Positions 12,401 through 19,456 of a DNA stretch of 24,315 nucleotides are shown here, one piece after another. Position numbers and translations under genes: made by a program. Positions within the stretch are counted from its first letter, which is position 1, and every line of letters starts with the position of its first letter. The notes under the pieces were generated by a model that was not told where the DNA came from, searched no databases, and saw only the letters and a list, made by a program, of their open reading frames with translations. Origin of the DNA: Phoronis ovalis (taxonomy: Eukaryota > Phoronida > Phoronidae); assembly GCA_028565635.1 (NCBI GenBank), contig JAOXYB010067944.1:1-24315 (forward strand), read 5' to 3'.

Positions 12401-15291
12401 TAATTTTTCTGGATAATCATAGATGATAATGTTGCTTAATAATATTTTGTTCCAGATGGTATGTCTGGGAGTAGCAACTCTGGCACAGGAATGATTCAAT
12501 CCCAAGTTGGTAAGTTTGCACAATGAATATATACCACATGATACAAGAGTAGGTCTAGCAAATATTTAGAAAATGTGTGTGTGTGTGTGTGTATATATGC
12601 CCTTTTTCAGCTCCTACATTTAGCACATGTTGTTTTTCACGCTTCCCAGTCTTGTTTACCAAAGGGTATACTTTTCTTGTTGGATATTTACCACAGGGTC
12701 TATTTTCGAAAAATAATCATTTACCACAGGGTGTATTGCTTGGAAAATGCATTTATAACAGGCATGAAAAATTAAGGTCCTTAAATTTTCACATATTTAT
12801 TAACCACGGTATATAATTTACAAGTGAATTTACACAAGTACTATATTTCGGGAGAGTTATTTACAACAAGGTATACTTTTGTATTTTTTCATTTACTACA
12901 GGATATATTTTTTGTGACTTTTATTTAACACAGATTCAGGGTTAATAAAATGCAATAGGTAGTAAAAAAGAACTAGGGATTTTCTCACTTTTCTTTAGCC
13001 ATTGATGTCCCAACCCTTTCCCTCAGAAACTGCCCTATGAATGATGACAGTAGTTGTTTGCAGTTACATAGATTTTTGAGAGTTCTAACGATACAAAACA
13101 GACTATTTTGATTGACAAAAACTAGATATTAATTTTGTTGCACAAACAAGATAAAACATTTGAAATAATTTCTGTATGATGCAGCTAATGAAGTAAAATC
13201 ACCAAATCCTCAAAGTTTAATTGTTGGCTTAAAATACAATCAAGCTGTTGTAATTTTTTTATCTTTATAACAGTCTTACAAACAGTCTTAAATTTATTTA
13301 TTTGTGTTAAATGTTCTTCTAAAATGAGCATAAGGTACAATTTACTAACCATAACTTTATCCTGCTGTGAAGTGACCTCCTACCCCGGGGGTCACTGCAA
13401 AAGATTATATACGGGTATGCTAGGCACAATAAAAAATCCCTGCCCAGGAGACGAATTTTGAAAAATACCTACCCCTTGAAAAAAAAATCATCAAAAAACC
13501 TACCCCTTGAAACAAAAATCATCAAAAAACCTACCCTTTGACCAGAATATAGGGGAAAATATCTCTGTAACAGTCCCCTGCAATGATATTTTTTTAAGGC
13601 AGTTTCCCGGGCACTTTCTTTGCCGGTTTCTTTGAAATTTATGAAAAACCTATCCTTTAAAGCAAAGAGATAGATATTGTGTTATAGCACTAGATGACAG
13701 ATCCTTGACCCGGACAAGTTAGAATAAATAGCAAAAAAGCACCCCTTGACCCGGACGCTGTTCCAAAATATAGACCCCTTGAGTGCCGAGCATCCCCATC
13801 ATCACTTTATATTGAGTGTCCCCCCCGGGCCTCCTACAGTACACCAGATTTGCTAAAGTTGAGACATCAGTAAACAAATATCGGTGAAAAATCTCTTCGT
13901 TGCAGAATACAAAATATTCTGTAATTGGAAAGTTTTGCACCTGCAACCTTAGATTTATACATATGATAGAAATCCCTGACTTCAAATCCAAGAATTGTGT
14001 TAATGGGAACAGGCAAACGAATTCGAAATTTTGGAAGTGTTTATAGACCCAGTACTATTTTATCAGTAGAGAGTATAAAGCGGGAAACACATTACATTGC
14101 ATTGCCTTTTTCCAGAAGTCTTGTAAAGCAGGAAATATTTCTGTGTTATGTGACGTTACCCCCAATGTTGCATACAGAATCGCAGAAAAGGCTATTTACA
14201 TGTCAGTAGAAGACTAAATAAGAAAGCAAGCAATAAATAAAACAGTTACTATAATTCTTTATGTGCTAGACCTATTTCCCTTGTATTAACTAATAGAAAA
14301 AGCAAGCTGTAGTTTGCTGTGCAATTTCATATTAGGCATTTAGTACTTAAAATGTTAAGGTAACAAACATGGGTAGTATTTTTATGAATGTGGTCTTTTT
14401 TTTAACTTGGACATTTTGTAATGAATGTGGTTAAAAGGCATAAATAATTTGTAAACAATTACTGAACAAAAGAAATTTATTAAACAACACCATAGTCAGT
14501 CTTAACGATCTCTGGTGGGGAAGAAAATAAATATCATCCTGTCTGTCTGTTGGTAATGATGAATAAAGTTTCTTGTAACTGTTGGAAATAAATCTGCAAA
14601 TGTTTTCCTGTGAATGATAATTTGAAACTTAAATGAATATAAAGTAGCTCCAAATTATTTTTCATAACCAACTTCTAATCATATTTATTAATAAATTATT
14701 GCCATTTCAGCTGCGGGATAAATATTCTTTAACAAATTTAATAAATATTTATTAACGTATCTTTTAATACATAAGGATCAGTTAAAGCAGGTTGTAATTT
14801 ATTGATAAAATTTTTTTCAACCGAAAACTTTGATCGAACAGTATTTGAGGTATCAAATAAAGTGTGTGCTTCATCGTAGGCCAGGAGTAATTTTAAATTT
14901 TGTTTTGTAGGAACTGGAACTGTATTTGGCACTGCTGTAGGATGCCAATATGGTGATACAAAATACAGAGAAGGTCAAACTTGGAATGATGGATGCAGTT
15001 GGAGGTGTACATGTGTTAATGAAAACAGTGGACAGTATTCATGTAACTCTATGTAAGTATTGTTATTTCTGTGTTCAGCTAGTGAATTAAGTTGTGTAAA
15101 AGCTTGTTTCTAGTTGTTAGAAAGATGTTTAACAACAGTCAAGACTAAATTCATTCTGTTTCAGGTGTCCTTCTTGGCAGTTACCTGTCACCTGTAGATT
15201 TGACGCCCCCAGTCCAGGCAAGTGTTGTCCCAAGCCGGTCTGCCCTGCTGAGGTCACAATCAAATATCCTGCTGGATATATAGAAAACTAG
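382..15291 (+). CDS. Large secreted VWC/ShKT modular protein gene, 3' part (15 exons)
   Basis: Joined exons: 382-496, 832-1007, 1324-1438, 2927-3171, 3566-3680, 4022-4152, 4439-4553, 5627-5877, 6214-6328, 6907-7031, 7444-7596, 11902-12042, 12456-12509, 14911-15052, 15165-15291. All 14 introns are GT...AG and the phases join without a break, giving 705 complete codons and a TAG stop. Numbered from the first full codon, the modules are VWC1 2-64, VWC2 99-162, VWC3 219-281, VWC4 301-363, VWC5 423-485, ShKT1 517-551, ShKT2 564-598 and VWC6 628-690. Each VWC has the ten-cysteine pattern ending in a CC pair and a final C; each ShKT has six cysteines. Such modules are extracellular and disulfide-rich. 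VWC domains occur in matrix proteins and BMP-binding proteins, but I cannot assign this protein a function. The upstream end, with any signal peptide, is outside the window. Introns 1, 2, 4, 5, 6, 8, 9, 10, 12 and 14 show nothing beyond splice sites. Confidence 0.85.
832..1007 (+). CDS. Exon 2: VWC1 second half plus Thr/Gly linker
   Basis: The acceptor is TTTTAG and the donor GTAAGA. The exon encodes CPVYSNIPNYC, then the CC pair and DDLEC, completing VWC1. It continues into a linker with a run of threonines and the motif GGVITGQ. Confidence 0.85.
1324..1438 (+). CDS. Exon 3: VWC2 first half
   Basis: This 115-nt exon has a TTCCAG acceptor and a GTAAAG donor. It encodes FCIYNGKKYKQDDTWEDGC, then YKCEC and YKC. 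Phases are 1 in and 2 out, as in exon 1. Confidence 0.87.
2455..2830. mobile_element. MITE-like inverted-repeat element in intron 3
   Basis: Left end 2455-2477 and right end 2808-2830 are inverted copies of AATAGACTATTTGCATGCA plus CTTG, with one mismatch in 23 bp. The 376-bp interval has no coding capacity. I see no clear target-site duplication. It accounts for part of the 1.5-kb intron 3 and ends about 100 bp before exon 4. Confidence 0.5.
2927..3171 (+). CDS. Exon 4: VWC2 second half plus long linker
   Basis: The acceptor is TTTCCAG and the donor GTAGGT, which is slightly weak. It encodes CTVYTNLPASC, a CCKKPVC end, and a linker of about 54 residues rich in Val, Thr and Gly that ends TGTSGQVVGSK. 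A decayed copy of this exon lies at about 16888-17076. Confidence 0.87.
3566..3680 (+). CDS. Exon 5: VWC3 first half
   Basis: This 115-nt exon starts after GCTTCAG and ends before GTAAGC. It encodes KCIYKGSYYNQGETWEDGC, YSCEC and YKC. An alternative acceptor 20 nt upstream would put a TGA in frame, so 3566 is preferred. Confidence 0.86.
4022..4152 (+). CDS. Exon 6: VWC3 second half
   Basis: The acceptor is ATTTTAG and the donor GTAAAT. It encodes CPTFTNIPSYC, the CC pair and RLDC. The linker is short, about 17 residues, and lacks the ITGQ motif of exons 2 and 8. Confidence 0.85.
4439..4553 (+). CDS. Exon 7: VWC4 first half
   Basis: This 115-nt exon follows GTCTTTAG and ends before GTAAGT. 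It encodes KCAYNGQVYVEGETWEDGC, YRCEC and a final FRC. Confidence 0.87.
4891..5210 (+). repeat. Degenerate minisatellite in intron 7
   Basis: TGTGACTTGTGCAACATAAG or a close match recurs at about 4890, 4970, 5069 and 5168, with spacings of 80, 99 and 99 bp. CCTTCAACCTTTG between units also recurs. It fills the middle of the 1.07-kb intron 7 and has no open frame. Confidence 0.6.
5627..5877 (+). CDS. Exon 8: VWC4 second half plus Gly/Pro/Thr linker
   Basis: The acceptor is TTTGTAG and the donor GTAAGT. It encodes CPTYNEIPSYC and GKCCSEPVC, then a linker of about 57 residues with repeated PG, TG and GG steps. It ends GTSGVITGQS, close to the exon 2 linker end. This is the longest exon of the gene in the window. 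Confidence 0.86.
6214..6328 (+). CDS. Exon 9: VWC5 first half
   Basis: This 115-nt exon follows CTCTGCAG and ends before GTATGA. It encodes VCIYEGKPYSQGKRWMDGC, YDCMC and YSC. It includes a short in-frame ATGG run that codes the WMDG part of the conserved region. Confidence 0.85.
6907..7031 (+). CDS. Exon 10: VWC5 second half
   Basis: The acceptor is TTTCTAG and the donor GTAATA. It encodes CPRYSQVPSEC, GACCKELSC and a short TTT-ending linker that leads into the Gly-rich start of exon 11. Confidence 0.84.
7444..7596 (+). CDS. Exon 11: Gly-rich linker and ShKT1
   Basis: The acceptor is TTTAACAG and the donor GTAAGT; phase 1 at both ends makes it a symmetric module exon. After a Gly-rich stretch it encodes a 35-residue six-cysteine ShKT domain that ends NNCAKTCNLC. 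A broken copy lies at 17984-18122. Confidence 0.87.
8024..8029 (-). terminator. Candidate lectin A polyadenylation signal
   Basis: AATAAA on the minus strand, about 400 bp after the stop. ATTAAA hexamers at 8394-8399 and 8380-8385 are closer alternatives. Confidence 0.25.
8177..8330 (+). repeat. 79/75-bp tandem duplication downstream of lectin A
   Basis: Copy one is 8177-8255 and copy two 8256-8330. They are identical except for 4 bp missing from the second near GGTAAT. It lies about 100 bp past the lectin A stop, in its likely 3' UTR. The matching place beyond lectin B has a single diverged copy. Confidence 0.8.
8433..8572 (-). CDS. Lectin A exon 2
   Basis: It starts after an ATAAATAG acceptor and encodes QPDN, GRWND and FICEINI, then TAA. 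It supplies the Ca2+/sugar-binding loop and the last three conserved cysteines. Confidence 0.86.
8433..9631 (-). CDS. Lectin A: secreted perlucin-like C-type lectin (QPD type)
   Basis: Exons are 9124-9631 and 8433-8572 on the minus strand, joined by a 551-bp GT...AG phase-1 intron. The product is 215 residues. Residues 1-20 form a signal peptide. A CC pair sits at 32-33, an NVT glycosylation site at 27-29, and residues 40-72 look like an amphipathic or coiled-coil neck. The C-type lectin domain runs from about 77 to 211, with cysteines 77, 88, 105, 185, 199 and 211, a WIGG motif at 138-141, QPD at 171-173 and WND at 194-196. QPD plus WND is the Ca2+-site-2 pattern usually linked to galactose binding. 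The start ATG has G at -3. The gene lies wholly inside intron 11 of the plus-strand gene. Likely role is secreted carbohydrate recognition in immunity or biomineral matrix; the sequence does not decide between them. Confidence 0.87.
9124..9631 (-). CDS. Lectin A exon 1
   Basis: It runs from the ATG at 9631 to a donor reading G|GTAAGA, leaving phase 1. It encodes the signal peptide, neck and first two thirds of the lectin domain up to TNWRD. Reading on into the intron would add only ten residues before a stop. Confidence 0.87.
9698..9705 (-). promoter_or_regulatory. Lectin A TATA box
   Basis: The minus strand reads TATAAAAA about 67 bp upstream of the lectin A ATG, a normal distance for a short 5' UTR. 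It lies in a block that is otherwise conserved upstream of lectin B. Confidence 0.5.
9724..9751 (-). promoter_or_regulatory. GATA-site cluster upstream of lectin A
   Basis: Three WGATAR matches lie here: CTATCA at 9724, TTATCA at 9730 and TGATAA at 9746 (first two written on the plus strand, so TGATAG and TGATAA on the minus). They sit just beyond the TATA box. Factor binding is inferred from the motif only. Confidence 0.4.
10762..11183. mobile_element. MITE-like inverted-repeat element in intron 11
   Basis: TGGCCTAAGTACACCAT at 10762-10778 recurs as its perfect 17-bp reverse complement at 11167-11183, enclosing 422 bp. A small hairpin (ACTACAT...ATGTAGT) lies inside the right end. No recognisable transposase is present and no clear target duplication is visible. 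Confidence 0.5.
11902..12042 (+). CDS. Exon 12: ShKT2
   Basis: The acceptor is TTTTCTTAG and the donor GTAAGT; both ends are phase 1. A TTPAPPAG linker leads into a second 35-residue ShKT domain that starts CVDKLDNC and ends CAAYCRLC. It is 4.3 kb from exon 11 because lectin A sits in the intron. Confidence 0.87.
12456..12509 (+). CDS. Exon 13: short Ser/Gly linker exon
   Basis: This 54-nt exon, phase 1 at both ends, lies between TTGTTCCAG and GTAAGT. It encodes GMSGSSNSGTGMIQSQV. It has no domain; its reading frame joins exons 12 and 14, but so would skipping it. Confidence 0.72.
12574..12592 (+). repeat. (TG)n microsatellite
   Basis: An uninterrupted TG run about 19 bp long, followed by TATATATG, in intron 13. 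Confidence 0.8.
12654..12940 (+). repeat. Degenerate ATTTACCACAGGGTATA repeat in intron 13
   Basis: About eight diverged copies of ATTTACCACAGGGTATATTT occur near 12655, 12684, 12719, 12752, 12798, 12861, 12891 and 12926. Most are 30-35 bp apart, with two wider gaps. It looks like an old minisatellite with no coding frame. Confidence 0.55.
13384..13829. mobile_element. 446-bp non-autonomous DNA transposon with 8-bp target duplication
   Basis: The left end CCCGGGGGTCACT and the right end, read inverted as CCCGGGGGGGACACTC, form short imperfect terminal inverted repeats. CCTCCTAC lies directly outside both ends (13376-13383 and 13830-13837), an 8-bp target-site duplication. That length is typical of hAT and some other superfamilies; the termini do not decide which. 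Inside is a 31-bp tandem repeat near 13468-13540 with CCTACCCCTTGA. There is no coding capacity. Confidence 0.62.
13468..13540 (+). repeat. 31-bp tandem repeat inside the transposon
   Basis: Two full 31-bp units begin at 13468 and 13499, and a partial third begins at 13530. Each starts CCTACCCCTTGA or a near match and continues into an A-rich stretch with ATCATCAAAAAA. Confidence 0.6.
14911..15052 (+). CDS. Exon 14: VWC6 first half
   Basis: The acceptor is TTTTGTAG and the donor GTAAGT. It is 142 nt instead of 115 because a TGTVFGTAVG linker precedes the domain. It encodes CQYGDTKYREGQTWNDGC, WRCTC and YSC. Confidence 0.86.
15165..15291 (+). CDS. Exon 15: VWC6 second half, stop codon
   Basis: The acceptor is GTTTCAG. 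It encodes CPSWQLPVTC and GKCCPKPVCP, then 14 further residues to a TAG stop at 15289-15291. The short tail carries no further module, so the protein ends with VWC6. Confidence 0.87.
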
Positions 15292-16887
15292 ATTGTTTGT
15301 GTGCATTTTCAACTAATATATTGTGATTTGATTTATGATTTACAATGCTCATGCATTATTGACTGATTTTTAAAATTTCAGAAAATGAACTTGTGACTAG
15401 GTCTCTTAATGACCCTAAACAAACAAAATGGTGTCATAATCAGTGTTATCGTAAGAAAATTTACCATGCTCTGGCAACTTTATATTTGAATTTTGCTCAA
15501 ATACCAGTAAATTATAATATAGTTTCCAAAGTGTTCCATTGTTGGCAACTTTACAAAATCTTTTGGATATGATGAATAGAGAAACTTGTTAAATATTTTA
15601 AATGCAGCTCCGGACAGTTGTGCAAACTCCTGAATAATCCTGCTGGTTTACTGCTGCGCCATCACCATTTTCCATAATTGTTGATTTTAAAATTTATTAT
15701 CATCAATACTTAAAATTAAGATACTCCACATAACTTAATATGCATGATTAATTGTTTTGTATGTAAACATATAATATAACATATAATAACAATGTATTTG
15801 TGATACTGCTACTGGAACGTGTTAACTGACATAAATTCCGCAACAAAAAAAAACAGCACAAAGGAGTAGATGAGAAAATTTGATAAATGTAAGGAATAGA
15901 GCTGCAGGGAATACAAGGAATCCTTAAAATGATTTGTATTTGAAGTGATACGGCACATTGTTATTATATACAAGTATGATTAGAAGCCAAATTGCATTTT
16001 CTTCTGTTATACAGAAGTGCTGTCTGCAAATTATCAACTTGTACATTATATATTAATTTTGATATTGCATCATATTGGCATGATACTAACTGATATGTAG
16101 TTTTGCTTACTATATAATTTTTTACTGCAATAAAGTAACAAATAGCTTTGTGTGCTGCAAGTAACATGGTGTTTTGTTATAACTAGAAGTACAACAGTTC
16201 CATAAAAATAGCAACTCAAGAAGAATTTTGACAAACAATACGTTAAGTTACATATCACTAACAGCATCCATCACCATGTAGTACAATCGCACCAAGCATA
16301 AAAGAAAAAGTAAGTTGCGTTACTATAACGTTTAAAGTTCATGCTGAACTTTATATCATTCCTTTCGTAGATGAACCCAGAAATTCAGCTGTTACATAAT
16401 CGTATGACATCTTTTCACTGTCCACTAGGCAGCTTTTTCAAGCAATCTTCTGAAACATACGAATGCTTCCTTCACCACAAAGTGGCTCGTGGGCATATAG
16501 TCATAGGCTGTGCATTGTTGTCATCGTATGCAACAATTTATTTGTCTCATGATAACAACTTCGGTTTTTATCTGGTGCATAGTAAATAAAGGTCAAAATA
16601 GTCGGATATAATTTTGACCCAGATTATTTTTAATATGGATGATTGACAGCCATGTTTGTTCTCGAGAGGGCATGTCAGGTTGCGCCCATTTCCAGAATAC
16701 AAAATGTTGTCTGAACGATTTGAAGGCGGATTCATGAAGGCCACAGGTGTGCGAATGTATTAGGTTAGGTAGGATTTTAGAATGACCTTGTGAAAGTGTG
16801 TCACATGGATATGATGGGCATCTGACATTGCAAATGTCTTGTAACTGACTATTATGTAGAGTACTTGAATATATGAATTGCCAAGAA
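15292..16887. other. 3' UTR and spacer after the VWC/ShKT gene
   Basis: The first part is probably 3' UTR up to about 16.15 kb. A short inverted repeat, GGTCAAAAT (16591-16599) with ATTTTGACC (16611-16619), is the only other structure. Open frames here lack domain similarity or exon signals. Confidence 0.5.
16129..16134 (+). terminator. Candidate polyadenylation signal of the VWC/ShKT gene
   Basis: This is the first AATAAA on the plus strand that I find after the stop at 15291. It would give a 3' UTR of about 0.85 kb. The assignment rests on the hexamer alone. Confidence 0.3.
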
Positions 16888-17076
16888 TGGTCTAGTGAAT
16901 TCATGTTGTAAGAAACTAGTCTGTTCAGATGTGACAGTCGTGAAACCGGGTGAAACCTGCCTACTTCTGCTGTATTTAATTCAGTTGGAATAAAATATTT
17001 CACAAATCTACAGTACGTGTTACTGGGACTGATGGAAAAGTTATAACATACTGTGGAAATATTACTGGCTCTAAAG
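16888..17076 (+). pseudogene. Decayed copy of VWC/ShKT gene exon 4
   Basis: It aligns with about 2975-3171 of exon 4. TGTTGTAAGAAAC, TGTGACAGT, GTTACTGGGACTGATGGAAA and ACTGGCTCTAAA are all kept in order, and a GTAGGT donor still follows. In the frame of CCKK the reading drifts after about 17 codons and reaches TAA, so it is frameshifted. The domain's 5' part is missing or unrecognisable. It is a relic of a partial gene duplication. The left edge is approximate. Confidence 0.75.
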
Positions 17077-17983
17077 GTAGGTACAAAAGAAGTTGAAATG
17101 AATCATTACTATAATCAAATTTTGTATAAAAGTAATGATTTGTTCATTATGTAATCTAAACTTATTTTAAAAGTATTTATTATAATTTTTTGATAATTGT
17201 AAAAACACCCCCCACAATCATGTTTGCAGCTTTAAGGAAGCCATAGTGAGATATAAGAATTTTATATATTTAAAAGTTAAATCTTTTGCTGTCATGGATC
17301 TAAACTTGTTAGTAAATTCAAGAAACAACTTTTTGCAAAATTGTTACTCTGCCTTTATTTAGTTTTTATCATCCAGTTTTTTTTCTGACATTGTTTTCTA
17401 AGGACAGTTAGGCTAATTGCAAAATTTTAGTCTGGTTAGTTATGGTATTCATCATTGTTGATTTTGATTAAGTTCACAGAAAAATAAAATTAGGTTTTTA
17501 TATATTTTTGTATAAAATTTGCCAGGAGTCTTATACACTTTATACATAACTACTATCCCAAATTCCTCTAGCTGTCACGTAAATGATCACTTTTGGTATA
17601 TAGATAATATACCTCACAATATCACAATATTCTGCAGGGACATCTAACTACTATAATCCTTACTGTTAAATATAGAAATGGGTTTAAAATCTTGATTTTG
17701 AGACTAAGACAATTAACTCTTCAAATTAGAAGACCATTATCTATTGGGAGACACCTGTCATTTTATTTTGCTTTCAGTTGTTAGGAATACACTGAAGATG
17801 TAAATATTTGAACCTGTGGTAAGTGGTGACTTGGTTGACAATGTCCTCTAACAAAGTATTCTAACACATGACTATATATAATCACAACTTTAAACAAGCT
17901 GGTCAATTCTTATGATAGATCTGTGAATATCTTGTAATTATAATATAGAAAATAAGCAAACAAACTAATGATAACTTAAACAG
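17077..17983. other. Decayed intron between relic exons
   Basis: It joins the exon 4 relic to the exon 11 relic. Its left end resembles intron 4 after exon 4 and its right end resembles intron 10 before exon 11. Copies of exons 5 to 10 are absent. Confidence 0.5.
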
Positions 17984-18122
17984 GTGGTTGTGGTGGTGCT
18001 GATATAGCTCTTGGAGAATGTAAAGATAAGAAAGATAATCCTTTATTATTGAAGTTACATCGGCAAAGAAAGTATGATTTCATTGGTTATGGACAACTGT
18101 GCTAAAACATGCAACCTGTGCC
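17984..18122 (+). pseudogene. Decayed copy of VWC/ShKT gene exon 11 (ShKT1)
   Basis: An acceptor TTAAACAG is followed by the exon 11 start and GAATGTAAAGATAAGAAAGA. The middle of the ShKT domain is deleted and frameshifted, while the end keeps GACAACTGTGCT and GCAACCTGTGCC. The donor GTAAGT has become ATAAAT. It cannot encode a ShKT domain. It lies on the 3' side of lectin B just as exon 11 lies beside lectin A. Confidence 0.78.
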
Positions 18123-18317
18123 ATAAATGCATTCTTGTATTTCACACTAGCCAGTAATGAAAATATACATTTTTGGAAAGGTATTAACAATGATAAGTTT
18201 ATGAAAAAAGGCTTAAATAACTTGCTATTCACATGATTATAATCAGTATTAAAAGAGGCCACTTTAAATTGGTAAAAACTCCCTTTTTTCAAAACAGTAA
18301 CTTTTTTTTAAAAATAT

Positions 18318-18524
18318 GAGGCCAAAATTTACTTCAACAAGGATCTCAAATTAATGTGTCTCAGAGTTTCGGAATTTTGCTCTATTTTTAAATGATTTTT
18401 CTACCATGGATTTTAGAAAAAGATAAAAAAAATTTGGCAGTTGAATTTTGTAGAGTCGTAACTTTTGAATAAAGCAAAATCTGAGACACATTTTAGTGAT
18501 CACGTTTGAAGCTAATTTTGGCCA
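18318..18524. repeat. Imperfect foldback (long inverted repeat)
   Basis: Arms of about 60-70 bp, 18318-18389 and 18468-18524, are inverted copies with small gaps. GGCCAAAATT pairs with 18514-18523 and AATGTGTCTCAG (18353-18364) pairs perfectly with 18481-18492. The centre is about 80 bp. It could be a foldback or MITE remnant. Confidence 0.5.
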
Positions 18525-19267
18525 AGTTTCTGCTTTGTATCTACATGAGTGTTGGAGCTAATTCTTTTTGAAGTTTGTCTTTTTATGTAAAGATAGTAAA
18601 TTTAAGTTGTCTTAGACTTCCAGGTAGTACTTTTCCAAAAATGTATTATTTGCTATCGGTTTATCTTTTCATTTAACTGTTCAAAATTTGATAAGAAAAT
18701 TTAGTTTCCAATAAGCTCTGCCAAGAGGTACTGGCCACTTTGAAGAAGTGTTTACTAAGGGACCATGTCAAAATCACTTGACTCCCACCTCCCTCTAAAA
18801 ATGCGGAGAACAATCTCAACATTTTATGATTTGGATGCAAAATACACTGTATAACATTCAGACATTACTTTTAAGTATGTTTTAAATGTTTGTGTGTCAG
18901 ATGGTAAACAAACAGACCTCCCATACATGAACAGAATTAAGTTAAAAGATGTCAACTTTGTCAATCATTTGACATGTTCCCTAAATGTCATCAGCTTGGC
19001 ATCAACATTTTTTTGTTACAGCCAGACCACTAAACAGTACTTAATGATTCATTCTATTGTACATAATTCCTTGCAGTATCATTTTCTATTACTAGATTGC
19101 ACCAGAAGCATAAATTTATATTTTTGTGAATACCTTTGAAATATCTGATAAAATATAACTGTGCATACCTGATATTACCTATACTAATGATACCTGATTA
19201 AGGCTGAAAGACCAGCTATCACAATTCTTTATCCAGTAAAATTTAAGTGTTTTTAAGGTCTTATACT
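18525..19267. other. Spacer downstream of lectin B
   Basis: Short stretches match the sequence downstream of lectin A, such as ATGTCATCAG, AGACCACTA and TAGATTGCACCAG in the same order as near 7998-8130. It is the diverged flank of the duplicated block. No gene is seen. Confidence 0.5.
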
Positions 19268-19273
19268 TTTATT
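19268..19273 (-). terminator. Candidate lectin B polyadenylation signal
   Basis: AATAAA on the minus strand 41 bp after the stop codon. The call rests on the hexamer and its distance alone. Confidence 0.35.
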
Positions 19274-19313
19274 CCTTTAGTGGTTGCATCTGTTGGTGCT
19301 GGGAAATGGAATC

Positions 19314-19456
19314 TTATACATTGATTTCACAGACAAATCCAGAAAATCGTGATGCTGGATGGTCACATCTGATATCATTCCATGTTCCATCTGCTCCACT
19401 CATTTCAAGACAGTCTTCTTGGGCACCAGTGTAACCATCTTTGTTATCTGGTTTAC
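19314..19456 (-). CDS. Lectin B exon 2
   Basis: It starts after a TATAAATAG acceptor and encodes KPDN, GTWND and FVCEINV, then TAA. It differs from lectin A exon 2 at roughly a third of its residues and is one codon longer. Confidence 0.84.

Larger units (their letters stand above)
12510..14910. other. Intron 13
   Basis: This 2.4-kb intron carries the TG run, the degenerate ACCACAGGG repeat and the 446-bp transposon. From about 13840 to 14910 I see nothing recognisable. Confidence 0.7.

Noticed and set aside
16371-16589. 72-residue plus-strand open frame after the VWC gene
   Set aside because: No recognised domain, no splice-site or promoter support, and it lies in probable spacer.
16591-16619. 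GGTCAAAAT/ATTTTGACC inverted repeat as a transposon end
   Set aside because: The arms are only 9 bp with an 11-bp spacer, and no partner end or target duplication was found.
16593-17003. 136-residue minus-strand open frame
   Set aside because: It overlaps the exon 4 relic in antisense, has no signal peptide or recognisable domain, and its codons look random.
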